Assembly: GCA_019358895.1 (NCBI GenBank)
Contig: JAHHIG010000009.1
Span: forward strand, 124,001-188,000
Reading direction: 5' to 3'
Length of the DNA: 64,000 bases
Origin: Tildeniella nuda ZEHNDER 1965/U140
GTDB lineage: Bacteria > Cyanobacteriota > Cyanobacteriia > Leptolyngbyales > Leptolyngbyaceae
This document shows, in pieces, positions 8,321 to 17,899 of the stretch. The position numbers and the translations under genes were made by a program. Positions within the stretch are counted from its first letter, which is position 1; every line of letters starts with the position of its first letter. The notes under the pieces were generated by a model, which worked only from the letters and a program-made list of their open reading frames with translations, made no database searches and was not told the DNA's origin.

Positions 8321-9751
8321 TTAAATGGTATCCATTGCGTCAAACTCAAACTTGATTTCCTTCCACAGTTCGCAAGCAACCGCCAACTCAGGCGACCACT
8401 TCGCTGCGGCGCGGATGATGTCGCCACCTTCGCGCATCAAGTCACGACCTTCGTTACGAGCCTGAACGCAAGCTTCCAGCGCCACGCGGTTTGCAGTTGC
8501 ACCCGGTGCATTACCCCAGGGATGACCCAGCGTACCGCCACCAAATTGCAGTACAGAGTCATCGCCGAAGATTTCGACTAGAGCAGGCATGTGCCATACG
8601 TGGATACCACCAGACGCAACTGCCATGACACCGGGCATAGATGCCCAGTCTTGCGTGAAGTAGATGCCACGAGAGCGATCTTTTTCGATGTAGTTTTCGC
8701 GCAAGAGGTCGATGAAGCCAAGAGTGATGGCTTTGTCGCCTTCGAGCTTACCAACGACGGTGCCTGTGTGGATGTGGTCGCCACCAGACATCCGCAAGCA
8801 CTTCGCCAAGACGCGGAAGTGAATGCCGTGATTTTTTTGACGATCGATCACAGCGTGCATGGCGCGGTGAATGTGGAGCAGCAGACCATTGTCGCGGCAC
8901 CACTTAGCAAGTGTCGTGTTAGCGGTGAAACCTGCGGTCAAGTAATCATGCATCACGATCGGCATCTTGAGTTCTTTAGCGTACTCAGCCCGCTTCAGCA
9001 TTTCTTCGCAGGTAGGAGCCGTCACGTTCAGGTAGTGACCCTTGATTTCGCCCGTTTCAGCCTGTGCTTTATAAATTGCCTCAGCCACGAAGGTGAAGCG
9101 ATCGCGCCAACGCTGGAACGGAGCCGAGTTGATGTTTTCATCGTCTTTGGTGAAGTCGAGACCACCACGCAGACATTCGTACACTGCACGACCGTAGTTC
9201 TTTGCTGACAGACCCAGTTTGGGCTTAATGGTGCAACCCAGTAACGGACGACCATACTTGTTCAGCTTGTCGCGCTCAACCTGGATACCGTGAGGCGGAC
9301 CCTGGAAGGTTTTCAGGTAAGCAACAGGAATCCGTAGATCTTCTAACCGCAATGCCTTCAGCGCCTTGAAGCCAAATACGTTGCCCACGATCGAGGTCAA
9401 CATATTGGTAACGGAGCCTTCCTCAAACAGATCCAGAGGATAGGCAACATAGCAAATGTACTGGTTGTCTTCGCCGGGAACCGGTTCGATATCGTAGCAA
9501 CGACCTTTGTAGCGATCGAGGTCGGTCAGAAGGTCAGTCCACACAGTCGTCCAGGTGCCAGTAGAAGACTCAGCCGCTACCGCAGCGCCTGCTTCTTCAG
9601 GGGGTACACCGGGTTGCGGGGTCATACGGAAGGCTGCTAACAGATCCGTATCTTTTGGTGTGTAGTCTGGGGTGTAGTACGTTAATTTGTACTCTTTAAC
9701 TCCAGCCTCATACCCAGACTTCGCCTGGGTTCTCGTTTGCGCGTAAGACAT
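8321..9751 (-). CDS. rbcL: Rubisco large subunit (form I)
   Basis: A 476-residue catalytic subunit of ribulose-1,5-bisphosphate carboxylase/oxygenase. The carbamylated-lysine motif [17 protein letters not shown], the loop-6 motif [10 protein letters not shown] and the active-site stretch [16 protein letters not shown] are all intact. Length and N-terminus ([20 protein letters not shown]) match form IB of beta-cyanobacteria. A purine-rich ribosome binding site (AGGAAGGGAG) precedes the ATG. First gene of the rbcL-rbcX-rbcS cluster, with rca following. Confidence 0.99.
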   Translation of the reverse strand: MSYAQTRTQAKSGYEAGVKEYKLTYYTPDYTPKDTDLLAAFRMTPQPGVPPEEAGAAVAAESSTGTWTTVWTDLLTDLDRYKGRCYDIEPVPGEDNQYICYVAYPLDLFEEGSVTNMLTSIVGNVFGFKALKALRLEDLRIPVAYLKTFQGPPHGIQVERDKLNKYGRPLLGCTIKPKLGLSAKNYGRAVYECLRGGLDFTKDDENINSAPFQRWRDRFTFVAEAIYKAQAETGEIKGHYLNVTAPTCEEMLKRAEYAKELKMPIVMHDYLTAGFTANTTLAKWCRDNGLLLHIHRAMHAVIDRQKNHGIHFRVLAKCLRMSGGDHIHTGTVVGKLEGDKAITLGFIDLLRENYIEKDRSRGIYFTQDWASMPGVMAVASGGIHVWHMPALVEIFGDDSVLQFGGGTLGHPWGNAPGATANRVALEACVQARNEGRDLMREGGDIIRAAAKWSPELAVACELWKEIKFEFDAMDTI

Positions 9752-10373
9752 AAATCTCCCTTCCTGTGAACTCTACAAAACTTTCCCGAACGCTATCGCC
9801 GGAGGCAAAACAGGCTTACACCTGGTAGACATCCGAAATTCAGCAAACATCCTATATCAATGAAGGATTTATTGGCATCCTAGCCTTTGCAATCCGGGGT
9901 GGGCGTATGAACGAGTTGCTCACCCTTCCATCAGATTGCTCTCATAGTATCAGCTAATGGGGAGCCAGCAATAAGCAGAACTTCAAACATTCTGTATCGT
10001 TTAATAACAAAAGATTATGAATTGAGTTTGAAGCTAAACCTTGCTGTCGAACGTAAACAAAGCTAACGATTTGTGTGATTAGCTGTTGCATGTGCGATCG
10101 TAGAAGCACCAAAATCTCTTCTGAATAAACGTTTCAGGCAAGCAACGCTTATACGTTGCAGACAACCTGATTGGAAAGCAGCAGATGCTAAAGAGCGGTT
10201 GAAGAGGGGCAACTATAGAGGTAAGAAGAGGTAAGAGTTAAATCTGTTTTTTGTTACATTTCGCAACGATCGCTTCACCTTTGCCAGCAGAGTATTGATC
10301 GACCAGAATGTGCCAATGTAGAGCGTCATTGCAACTGGCAACAACACAATTAAGTTTTGGACATCCACAGTCT
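9752..10373. promoter_or_regulatory. divergent spacer between rbcL and ureG (leader/promoter region)
   Basis: This 620-base gene-free stretch must carry the promoters of rbcL (leftward) and ureG (rightward). On the minus strand a candidate rbcL promoter is TTGCTG with TACTAT 16 bases on, near 9945-9975, which would give a leader of about 200 bases. The AT-rich block 9985-10060 (TTTAATAACAAAAGATTATG) is a plausible LysR-type regulator target. None of these is more than a visual match. Confidence 0.3.
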
Positions 10374-11006
10374 ATGAGTGCGTTTCGAGTTGGAGTAGCG
10401 GGTCCAGTCGGATCGGGGAAGACGGCGTTGGTCGAGGCGTTGTGTAAGGCATTGCGCGATCGTTACAATCTTGCGGTTGTCACTAACGATATTTATACCC
10501 AGGAAGACGCGCAGTTTTTGGTGAAGAGTCAAGCACTGGAGAGCGATCGCATTCGTGGGGTAGAAACAGGCGGCTGTCCGCATACGGCAATACGGGAAGA
10601 TGCGTCGATGAACTTGGCGGCGATCGAAGACTTAGAACAGCAGTTTCTGGATCTGGAGCTGGTGTTTGTGGAAAGCGGTGGCGACAACCTGGCAGCCACG
10701 TTTAGCCCGGAGCTAGTCGATCTCACGATTTACGTGATTGATGTAGCAGGCGGCGACAAAATTCCTCGTAAAGGTGGACCCGGAATCACCAAGTCTGATC
10801 TGCTAGTGATCAACAAGATCGATCTGGCGACCCATGTTGGTGCCGATCTGGACGTAATGGAGCGAGATGCCAAGAAAATGCGGTGCAAGAAACCCTTTGT
10901 GTTTTCTAATCTCAAAACGCAACAAGGTTTGGAGGCAGTGATTAACTTTCTGACAGATCACCTACCGCCGAGCCTTCACAAGGCTTTGGTGCAGAAGACA
11001 TCTTAG
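10374..11006 (+). CDS. ureG: urease accessory GTPase UreG
   Basis: A 210-residue SIMIBI GTPase that delivers nickel to apo-urease with UreD/E/F. The P-loop [10 protein letters not shown] lies near the N-terminus. Other UreG landmarks are [61 protein letters not shown] and the guanine-specificity NKIDLA. The frame is open further upstream to 10308, but the ATG at 10374 ([16 protein letters not shown]) gives the normal family length. No urease structural genes are in the window; the neighbour is the urea transporter, which fits a role in urea use. Confidence 0.97.
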   Translation: MSAFRVGVAGPVGSGKTALVEALCKALRDRYNLAVVTNDIYTQEDAQFLVKSQALESDRIRGVETGGCPHTAIREDASMNLAAIEDLEQQFLDLELVFVESGGDNLAATFSPELVDLTIYVIDVAGGDKIPRKGGPGITKSDLLVINKIDLATHVGADLDVMERDAKKMRCKKPFVFSNLKTQQGLEAVINFLTDHLPPSLHKALVQKTS

Positions 11007-11178
11007 AGGTTGTTTGAAAAGTCTGGCGGTTAAAACCGCGACTACGTAAACAAAGTCCGCCTGCGCGGACTACCGAAACGTGAAGGCTTGGGAACCTGCG
11101 AAGGCAGGTTTTGTCCGTGTAGCCGCGACTTCAGTCGCCAGGGCTACAAAAATCTGGACTTTTAAAACATCCTCTTAA
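11003..11178. repeat. 176-bp MITE-like element with imperfect terminal inverted repeats
   Basis: The left end TTAGAGGTTGTTTGAAAAGT and the right end (reverse complement TTAAGAGGATGTTTTAAAAG) are imperfect inverted repeats, and the middle contains several GC-rich hairpins (CCTGCGAAGGCAGG, GCGACTTCAGTCGC). It overlaps the ureG stop codon. A related end (GGACTTTTAAACCATTCTCT) recurs at about 27508-27530 beside a transposase remnant. Confidence 0.65.
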
Positions 11179-11222
11179 AGAAAATTGGTTGAAGATTGGT
11201 TAATGAATCGCGCAAGGTTGAG

Positions 11223-11372
11223 GCTTAGGAGTTGTACAGAAATAACAGCATGGTCTATAGCCATCAGCCGTCAGCCGTCAGCTAAAAGCTAAAAGCTGAT
11301 AGCTGATAGCTAAAAGCTGATAGCTGATAGCTGATCCAAAAGTGTGCCGTTATTTCTTGGCAAGCTCTTAGC
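11223..11372. repeat. second copy of the AGCTGAT-core MITE-like element
   Basis: It starts GCTTAGGAGTTGTACAGAAA and ends TTGGCAAGCTCTTAGC. The two ends are inverted repeats: the first 28 bases and the reverse complement of the last 28 share AGAAATAAC-GCA and most other positions. The core is GCCGTCA and AGCTGAT/AGCTAAA heptamers. Same family as 5786-5928; a degenerate copy lies near 22316-22504 and an isolated end at 46066-46093. Confidence 0.75.
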
Positions 11373-11537
11373 GGTCAATCGTCAACAGTCATTTGCTGTC
11401 AAGACAACGAAGCGGTGGTTTCTGTAAGCCCTTAAGCCCAACAGTGCTCAAGCACGATCGCCGCTTGAGAGATGAATCCTTGCATAACCTTATTATCGGC
11501 TTTTGTCAGTGACTTCTGAGCCTACGCACAGGCGTTT

Positions 11538-11579
11538 GTATATCCTGATACAAATACTGTGCAAGCCTAACTCTAATAT
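11538..11579 (+). promoter_or_regulatory. NtcA-activated promoter of the urt operon
   Basis: GTA-TATCCTGA-TAC (11538-11551) is an exact GTA-N8-TAC site for the nitrogen regulator NtcA. A -10 box TAATAT (11574-11579) starts 22 bases after it, inside the 20-24 spacing of NtcA class II promoters. This leaves a leader of about 135 bases before urtA. Activation under nitrogen limitation is inferred from the family. Confidence 0.85.
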
Positions 11580-11720
11580 CACACAGTATTGCAGCACGCC
11601 TCTATACACAGGATGACTTAATCACAATCGAGTTCAGCGGTGGTGCTAACTTGGCGTGCTTCTAGCTGTCATACGTCCGACTGTGCATATGAGATTTTTA
11701 CAGGTAAGGAGAATTGCTTA

Positions 11721-13124
11721 ATGAAGTCGCGTCAGCCCCTGATCATACTGGGTGGTATGAATCGTCGTCGGTTTATCCAGTATGGTTCGCTTGCACTTGG
11801 CTCTAGTATTGTTGCCGCTTGTTCCAATGGCGGTGCACCCACGGCTGAGACCTCTGCCTCTCCCGGTGCCAGCCCTGTTGCATCGACAGCAGGCGGGGGA
11901 GATGGCATTAAAGTTGGTGTGATGTATTCAACTACGGGTTCGATCGCCATTGTGGAGAAATCGCTGCAAGACGCGACGTTCTTGGCGATCGAGCAAATCA
12001 ACGAAGGCAAAGGTCCTTGGTCTGGTAAGCAAGGGATTAAGGGCAAGAAAATTGAGCAAGTGGTTGTCAACCCAGACTCCAACTGGGATTTATACAACCA
12101 GATGTCAAAGCGGTTGATCGACGAAGATAAAGTAGTTTGCGTCCTGGGTTGTTATACATCTGCCAGCCGCAAGTCAGTGCTGCCAGTCTTTGAAGAGAAA
12201 GACAAAATGCTGTACTATCCCGTTTACTACGAAGGCAACGAGTGTAGCTCCAACGTCATCTACACGGGTGCAGCACCAAACCAGCAAATTACCGACTCGA
12301 TCCCCTACTGCGCTAAGAACTTCGGTAAGAAAGGCTTCTTCATCGGGTCTGACTACATTTATCCCAAAGAAAGCAACCGGATTGCCAAAGCTGAGCTGGT
12401 GAAAGCTGGTGGACAGGTTGTGGGTGATGAATATGCCGCGCTGGGAACTACTGAATTTATCACCATTATCAACAAGATCAAGCAGGCAAAGCCCGACTTT
12501 GTGTTGAGCAATCTGGTGGGTGACAGTATTCCTGCGTTCTACAAGCAGTATAAGGATGCTGGCTTGACATCGGCAGACACGCCCATCATGGCGTACCCCA
12601 CCACTGAAGAAGAAATTCAGGCAATGGGAGCCGAATTTGCTGAGGGACACTACAGCAGTTTCAATTACTTCCAAACCGTAGATACGCCTGAAAATAAAGC
12701 GTTTGTGGAACAGTTCAAAGCAAAATTTGGACCCGATCGCGTCACCAATGGCGTGATGGAAGCTGCCTATCTGCAAACCTTCTTTATGGCGCAGGCAATG
12801 GAGAAGTGTGCAGAGCAGGGTAAGGAACTGACGACTGCCAATCTGCGTGAAGCTACACGTGGACAAGAGTTTAAGGCACCACAGGGCACTGTGAAAGTTG
12901 ACCCGGATAACTACCACACCTATCTGTACTCCAGAATCGGTAAGTGGAAAGAAGATGGGCAGGCAGAAATCGTCTTCTCGACGAAAGCAGCGGTGAAGCC
13001 CATTCCCTGGAGTCAGGCTCTCTACAAGGGTCGGATTTGCAAGCACAAATCGCCTGACGATCGCAGCAACCCCAATGTGGAAACCAAGAAAGACATCCCA
13101 GCCGAGTTTCTAAAGCAGGCTTAA
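11721..13124 (+). CDS. urtA: urea ABC transporter, substrate-binding lipoprotein
   Basis: A 467-residue binding protein of the branched-chain amino acid/urea class. The N-terminus has a twin-arginine-like RRRFIQYGSLALGSS followed by the lipobox-type VAAC, then an Ala/Ser/Pro linker. The mature part carries the UrtA hallmarks KVGVMYSTTGSIAIVEKSLQ, PVYYEGNECSSNVIYTGAAPNQQ and SDYIYPKESNRI. The frame is open from 11640, but the ATG at 11721 is chosen because TAAGGAG lies nine bases upstream and the signal peptide then starts correctly. First gene of urtABCDE, behind the NtcA promoter at 11538. Confidence 0.96.
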   Translation: MKSRQPLIILGGMNRRRFIQYGSLALGSSIVAACSNGGAPTAETSASPGASPVASTAGGGDGIKVGVMYSTTGSIAIVEKSLQDATFLAIEQINEGKGPWSGKQGIKGKKIEQVVVNPDSNWDLYNQMSKRLIDEDKVVCVLGCYTSASRKSVLPVFEEKDKMLYYPVYYEGNECSSNVIYTGAAPNQQITDSIPYCAKNFGKKGFFIGSDYIYPKESNRIAKAELVKAGGQVVGDEYAALGTTEFITIINKIKQAKPDFVLSNLVGDSIPAFYKQYKDAGLTSADTPIMAYPTTEEEIQAMGAEFAEGHYSSFNYFQTVDTPENKAFVEQFKAKFGPDRVTNGVMEAAYLQTFFMAQAMEKCAEQGKELTTANLREATRGQEFKAPQGTVKVDPDNYHTYLYSRIGKWKEDGQAEIVFSTKAAVKPIPWSQALYKGRICKHKSPDDRSNPNVETKKDIPAEFLKQA

Positions 13125-13224
13125 CGCGTTCAAATCTCAGCCTGACCGGACACGATTGTGTCTGTCAGGCTGCTTTCTCTAAGACTAATTTTGCAGATGC
13201 CGTTCTGGTTGAGTAAGGGGATTC

Positions 13225-14172
13225 ATGAATTTTATTTCGTCTCTGGTCTATCTGGCGCAGTCCTCTCCACCAGCGAAAAGTATCGACCCGATCGCCTTTG
13301 CCAATCAGCTTTTGAATGGTATCGGGATCGTCGGTATTTTGCTACTGACGGGCTTGGGCTTGGCGATTACGTTTGGTGTCATGCGAATCATCAACCTGGC
13401 ACATGGTGAATTCATCATGCTGGGCGCATACACCACGTTTGTGCTGCAAAAGAACTTCAAGATGGATTTGTTGCTGACGATTCCCTTCGCCTTTATCGTG
13501 ACAGCGGTGATTGGGGCGATCGTGGAAATCACCATCATCCGCAAGCTCTACGGGCGACCGTTGGAAACCCTGCTGGCAACGTGGGGCTTGAGTATTGTGC
13601 TGCAAGGCGTTGTCAAACTGATCTTTACAGCACAGCTAAAGTATGTGAAAGCGCCGCCATATATTAAAGGCAACCTTTCACTCTTTGAAGCAGGCGGACA
13701 GTCCGTTGAAATCTCGTACTATCGGTTATTCATCTTTTTTGTGGCACTGGCACTACTCGCATTGACTGCTTTCTTGCTTTACCAAACATCGTTGGGTCGC
13801 CAAATTCGTGCCGTGACGCAAAACCGGGATATGACGCGCTGCCTGGGCGTGAATACAAGCCTGGTAGACATGGTGACGTTTGCCTACGGCTGTGGTCTGG
13901 CAGGCATTGCTGGTTCGGTCATTTCATCGTTGAAGAGCGTGGCACCACCGATGGGACAAGATTATTTAGTGGATGCGTGGATGACGGTTGTAACGGGTGG
14001 CGTGGATAAATTGATTGGTGTGTTGGCAGGTTCAGTGCTGATTGGATCGGCTAACTCAGCGATCGCTTACCTACTCAATGATCCTGCCGCACGAGTCATT
14101 GTGCTGTTTGCGGTCATTGTCCTGATCCGTTACCGTCCAGAAGGTCTGTTTACAGTGCAGAAGCGGGCGTAG
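13225..14172 (+). CDS. urtB: urea ABC transporter permease UrtB
   Basis: A 315-residue LivH-type inner-membrane permease with about eight predicted membrane segments. It has the family signature GLGLAITFGVMRIINLAHGEF near the N-terminus, and a conserved cytoplasmic loop TSLGRQIRAVTQNRDMTRCLGVN. The ATG at 13225 follows AAGGGG. It lies 100 bases after urtA and 128 before urtC. The spacer after it (14173-14294) holds an imperfect inverted repeat of GTTTTTAGCTGTTAG type but no gene. Confidence 0.96.
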   Translation: MNFISSLVYLAQSSPPAKSIDPIAFANQLLNGIGIVGILLLTGLGLAITFGVMRIINLAHGEFIMLGAYTTFVLQKNFKMDLLLTIPFAFIVTAVIGAIVEITIIRKLYGRPLETLLATWGLSIVLQGVVKLIFTAQLKYVKAPPYIKGNLSLFEAGGQSVEISYYRLFIFFVALALLALTAFLLYQTSLGRQIRAVTQNRDMTRCLGVNTSLVDMVTFAYGCGLAGIAGSVISSLKSVAPPMGQDYLVDAWMTVVTGGVDKLIGVLAGSVLIGSANSAIAYLLNDPAARVIVLFAVIVLIRYRPEGLFTVQKRA

Positions 14173-14300
14173 AAAAGTTTTTAGGTTTTAGTTTTTAGCT
14201 GTTAGTTCAGGACAAAGATTAGTCTAAAAACTAGCAGCTGACAACTTCGCAGAATGCGATTGGGTTTGATGGTTGACGATCGACATAAGGGGGATTGCAC

Positions 14301-15557
14301 GTGACAGAGGTAATGGGTCGGCTGCGACAATCAATGGTACCAGTCAAGCTACTGGCGATCGGTGGCATCGCTTTTTTGATTCTCGCCATTCTGCCGTTTG
14401 TTGCGGGCGAGTTTCAAGCAAATCTGATGGCAAAGCTGCTGCTGTTTGGCGTGCTGGGCGTTTCGCTCGATTTGGTGTGGGGCTTTACGGGCATTCTGAG
14501 TTTTGCTCACGGCGTTTTCTTTACGCTGGGCGGCTATGCAATGGCATATTACTTAAAGCTGAATCTGTCAGCTTCTGCCAATACCTACGGCGGGACACTG
14601 CCTGACTTTATGGTGTGGAACGGGTTAAAAGAGTTGCCCTGGTTTATTGCACCATTGCAGTTTTTCCCGATCGCTGCGATCGCAATGGTGGCAGTGCCCG
14701 CAGCCTTTGCTTACATCATTGGCTCCTTTATTTTTCGCTCTAAGGTGAGCGGCGTTTACATTACCATCATTACGCTGGCGATCGCGTCTGCATTGACCAC
14801 CTTCTTTGTGAGTCAGCAGGCATACACAGGCGGCACAAACGGCATTACGGACGTTTCCAGGCTAACCTTGTTTGGTGGTTTGGTCATTCCACCGATCGGT
14901 CTCTACTTCATGATTCTCATCTTTGCTGCCTGTGTGCTTGCAGGCAGCTATTGGCTAACGCAGTCCAACTTCGGCTTGATTCTGCGCTCCATCAAAGAGA
15001 ATGAGAAGCGGATTTCCTATCTGGGCTACGACGTTGCCAGCTTCAAGATTTTCATCTGGACTTTATCAGCAGGCATCGCGGGGATTGCAGGTGGCTTGTT
15101 TGTGCCCTTGAACCGCTTTATTTCACCTGTTTATTTGGGCGTTGCTTTTGGTACGCAAGTCGTAATTTGGGTAGCAGTCGGTGGGCGAGGCACTCTGGTC
15201 GGACCCCTGATTGCCGCCATTTTATTGGGTCAGTTGCAAAACTCGGTCGATCGCATCACTCAAGACTGGCAGTTGATCGTTGGAATCATGCTGTTGGTAG
15301 TGGTGCTGTTCTTGCCCGATGGTTTGATGGGTTTATTGCCAAAGCAGTTCAAGCTTGCCGATCAAACCGCTCTGATGCCAGCGCCAAGCTCCAACACGTC
15401 AGGTTCTACTACGTCAGGCTTTGTGCAGGCACGGCTGTTTGATTGGTTCAGTCCGCTCAAGGGCGCTGTTCATAGCGTTGGTCGATCGCTCATGGGTCTA
15501 CGAACCAGGCGGAGTGCCTCTGCCCGTGGAACGAAAGGGCGTGAAAGGCTGAAATAG
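14301..15557 (+). CDS. urtC: urea ABC transporter permease UrtC
   Basis: A 418-residue LivM-type permease, the partner of UrtB. It shows the family motifs GVSLDLVWGFTGILSFAHGVFF and SNFGLILRSIKENEKRISYLGYD. Three in-frame starts are possible: TTG 14295, GTG 14301 and ATG 14313. GTG 14301 is preferred because AAGGGGG ends seven bases upstream, while the TTG would be too close. The C-terminal 60 residues (after about 360) are a Ser/Arg-rich tail beyond the usual LivM fold, poorly conserved and probably cytoplasmic. Confidence 0.95.
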   Translation: MTEVMGRLRQSMVPVKLLAIGGIAFLILAILPFVAGEFQANLMAKLLLFGVLGVSLDLVWGFTGILSFAHGVFFTLGGYAMAYYLKLNLSASANTYGGTLPDFMVWNGLKELPWFIAPLQFFPIAAIAMVAVPAAFAYIIGSFIFRSKVSGVYITIITLAIASALTTFFVSQQAYTGGTNGITDVSRLTLFGGLVIPPIGLYFMILIFAACVLAGSYWLTQSNFGLILRSIKENEKRISYLGYDVASFKIFIWTLSAGIAGIAGGLFVPLNRFISPVYLGVAFGTQVVIWVAVGGRGTLVGPLIAAILLGQLQNSVDRITQDWQLIVGIMLLVVVLFLPDGLMGLLPKQFKLADQTALMPAPSSNTSGSTTSGFVQARLFDWFSPLKGAVHSVGRSLMGLRTRRSASARGTKGRERLK

Positions 15558-15732
15558 GACACCGCTTGAACCACTCACAGAGTTTCTCATGCCACCTTAT
15601 GCCGCTGAACTGATGCTTTGGGCTTAGCTTGCGCGCTCAGCGGTCGCTTAAATCGCTACGTAGGTCACAGAAAGGCATTCGTGCGGAATGTTAGCTTACT
15701 TAACAAACGTGAACACACACAAGGCTAGGTCT

Positions 15733-16530
15733 ATGGATACACTTCTGTCTGCCAACGAATCCAAGGCAGAACCTCGTGAAGCCATTCTGTCTGTTAGAGA
15801 TGTGAAGGTTGTCTTTTCGGGCTTTCAAGCGATTAAAGGCGTGAGCCTGGATGTGGGTGAGCAGGAAATTGTCACCATCATCGGACCGAATGGCGCGGGT
15901 AAAAGTACCCTGATGGATGCGATCGTGGGCAAATCGCCCGTTGCGTCTGGTCATGTCTACTATCGGGGACAGGACATTACCAATCGGAGTCCTCACGCGA
16001 TCGCGCACATGGGCATCGGGCGCAAGTTCCAGAACCCCAACGTTTATAACGAACTGACGGTATTTGAGAACATTTTGCTCGCGCTGAAAGGTTCACACGG
16101 CGTGTTTGCATCCATTAGAGCCAAGCTAACGAGCGTCAAGAAAGCCAAAATCGAATCGGTTTTAGACCGTGTGGGTTTGCTTGACAAAGCGTTTACCAGA
16201 GTTTCGTCTCTCTCGCACGGGCAAAAACAGTGGATTGAGATCGGCATGGTGCTTGCCCAAGATCCCGCTGTCGTGCTACTCGATGAACCCACGGCTGGTA
16301 TGACACCCGACGAAACGCGTGATACAGGCGAAATTATTAAGATGCTCGCTCAAAACTATTCGGTGGTTGTGATTGAGCACGATATGGAATTTGTCAAACA
16401 AATTGCCCAGCGCATTGTGGTTTTGCATCAAGGTGAGAAACTAACCGAAGGCACCGTTCAGGAAGTCCAATCCAATCCCAAAGTTATTGAGGTGTATTTA
16501 GGTCGTGAACGAATCGATACCGCTGCTTAA
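15733..16530 (+). CDS. urtD: urea ABC transporter ATP-binding protein UrtD
   Basis: A 265-residue LivG-type ATPase. Walker A is GPNGAGKST, the signature is LSHGQKQWIEI and Walker B is AVVLLDEPTAGMT, with the switch IEHDMEF. LSHGQKQWIEIGMVL is characteristic of UrtD. The ATG at 15733 (MDTLLSANESK) is favoured over an upstream ATG at 15688 because AAGGCTAGG precedes it. Its last 26 bases overlap the start of urtE, suggesting translational coupling. Confidence 0.94.
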   Translation: MDTLLSANESKAEPREAILSVRDVKVVFSGFQAIKGVSLDVGEQEIVTIIGPNGAGKSTLMDAIVGKSPVASGHVYYRGQDITNRSPHAIAHMGIGRKFQNPNVYNELTVFENILLALKGSHGVFASIRAKLTSVKKAKIESVLDRVGLLDKAFTRVSSLSHGQKQWIEIGMVLAQDPAVVLLDEPTAGMTPDETRDTGEIIKMLAQNYSVVVIEHDMEFVKQIAQRIVVLHQGEKLTEGTVQEVQSNPKVIEVYLGRERIDTAA

Positions 16531-17218
16531 TTTATCAGATGTGACTGTTTCTTACGGTCAAACGCCTGTGTTGTTCAACGTTGATATGGCAGTTGAGAAA
16601 GGCGAAATTGCGTGTATTTTGGGGCGTAACGGGGTAGGCAAAACGACGCTCCTCCGTAGTGTCATTGGTCTCAATAAAGTCATGTCTGGCAGCATTATGT
16701 TTGATGCGGATGAAATCACCAAGACACCAACCTATTTGCGTGCCCGCTACGGCATTTCCTTTATCCCACAAGGACGCGAGATTATTCCCTACCTGTCAGT
16801 GCTGGACAATCTGAAGCTAGGCATGACCGCAGCGAAGGAAAAGACTAAGAAAATCTCGGAGGAGATCTTTGAGTTCTTCCCGATGCTAAAACAACACCTG
16901 AAGCGACAGGGCGGGCTGTTGAGTGGTGGACAACAACAGCAGTTAGCGATCGCGCGGGGACTCTTAAGCAATCCCAAAATTATGCTGCTGGACGAACCGA
17001 CCGAAGGCATTCAACCCTCGATCGTGCAGGAAATCGAAGAAACGCTAAAGCGCATCAACCGCGAGAAAGGCATCACGGTCGTTGTCGTTGAACAAAAGAT
17101 CGACTTTGCACGTCAGCTTGCCCAAAAGTTTTTCATTATGGAAAAAGGCTCGGTCGTGGCAAACGGTCACACGGCAGATTTGACGGATGCCCTTGTCCAC
17201 AAATACCTTGCAGTTTAA
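16505..17218 (+). CDS. urtE: urea ABC transporter ATP-binding protein UrtE
   Basis: A 237-residue LivF-type ATPase, the second nucleotide-binding subunit. Walker A is GRNGVGKTT, the signature LLSGGQQQQLAIA and Walker B KIMLLDEPTEGIQPSIV. The last two phrases are typical of UrtE. It starts with GTG at 16505 inside the end of urtD. It ends the operon; three 21-bp repeats and then a strong terminator follow. Confidence 0.94.
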   Translation: MNESIPLLNLSDVTVSYGQTPVLFNVDMAVEKGEIACILGRNGVGKTTLLRSVIGLNKVMSGSIMFDADEITKTPTYLRARYGISFIPQGREIIPYLSVLDNLKLGMTAAKEKTKKISEEIFEFFPMLKQHLKRQGGLLSGGQQQQLAIARGLLSNPKIMLLDEPTEGIQPSIVQEIEETLKRINREKGITVVVVEQKIDFARQLAQKFFIMEKGSVVANGHTADLTDALVHKYLAV

Positions 17219-17258
17219 AGCCATCAAGTAATCGTTGCGATCGTCTTCGTTAGCAATG

Positions 17259-17321
17259 CAGCCACTTACATTGCCATTACAGCGGCTTACATTAACATTG
17301 CAGCGGCTCAACATTAACATT
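17259..17321. repeat. three tandem 21-bp repeats after urtE
   Basis: Units at 17259-17279, 17280-17300 and 17301-17321 are each exactly 21 bases and share CAGC-GGCTTACATTAACATT with few changes. No gene. The unit length equals that of the large array at 56461-56817, though the sequences differ. Confidence 0.7.
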
Positions 17322-17492
17322 TCGGTCTAGGGACACTTCGCAGGTGGTGTGAACGCAGTGGATACCCACTTCATTGACGACAGCATTCAAGCACTATTGG
17401 CAAGCTGATGGGGCGATCGTGCGATATACAATCCACTCAATCGTCACCACTAACGTTTAGACAACCCATCACCTAAATCAGGTTAAGCAACG

Positions 17493-17532
17493 GTAGCGAT
17501 CGCCATGTAAATGGCGATCGCTACTCTTTTTT
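17493..17532 (+). terminator. intrinsic terminator of the urt operon
   Basis: GTAGCGATCGCCAT (17493-17506), a GTAA loop, and ATGGCGATCGCTAC (17511-17524) make a perfect 14-bp stem, followed by TCTTTTTT. Each arm contains the HIP1 octamer GCGATCGC or its core, so here HIP1 forms the terminator stem. Confidence 0.88.
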
Positions 17533-17561
17533 GTGCCTTGCTGCATGATGCCTCAAGGAAT

Positions 17562-17579
17562 GATAAGTAAAACCTTATC
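17562..17579. promoter_or_regulatory. inverted repeat upstream of nrtA
   Basis: GATAAG (17562-17567) and CTTATC (17574-17579) are separated by six bases. The region 17533-17899 before nrtA otherwise holds no gene, and I find no exact GTA-N8-TAC site in it. This repeat is a candidate site for a LysR-type nitrate regulator such as NtcB, but that is a guess. Confidence 0.3.
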
Positions 17580-17899
17580 TTTGCCATAGCAACTCTGCAT
17601 ACCGTCCTGCATTGACCTTTCAAGTTTGTACCGCTAGAATTTTTTCAAGATAGATTTTTAGCTATCTAGTTCTCGGTAGCAATAGATTTTTATCGATGTC
17701 GAAAACCAGAAAATGGCTCGCTTTTTGAGCGGTGAGCCTTCGTGTTTTGATCTTGACGAATGGCTGAAAGGTTTTAGCCACTTCATGTGAATGACTAATA
17801 GGGTTCAGTTTGAACCTGAACGTTGTGTAGCAATCTAACCAAATTTGTGCATCACGCAGTTTTGATTGCAACCCGTAGGTCGGGATGTAAGGAGGTTCT

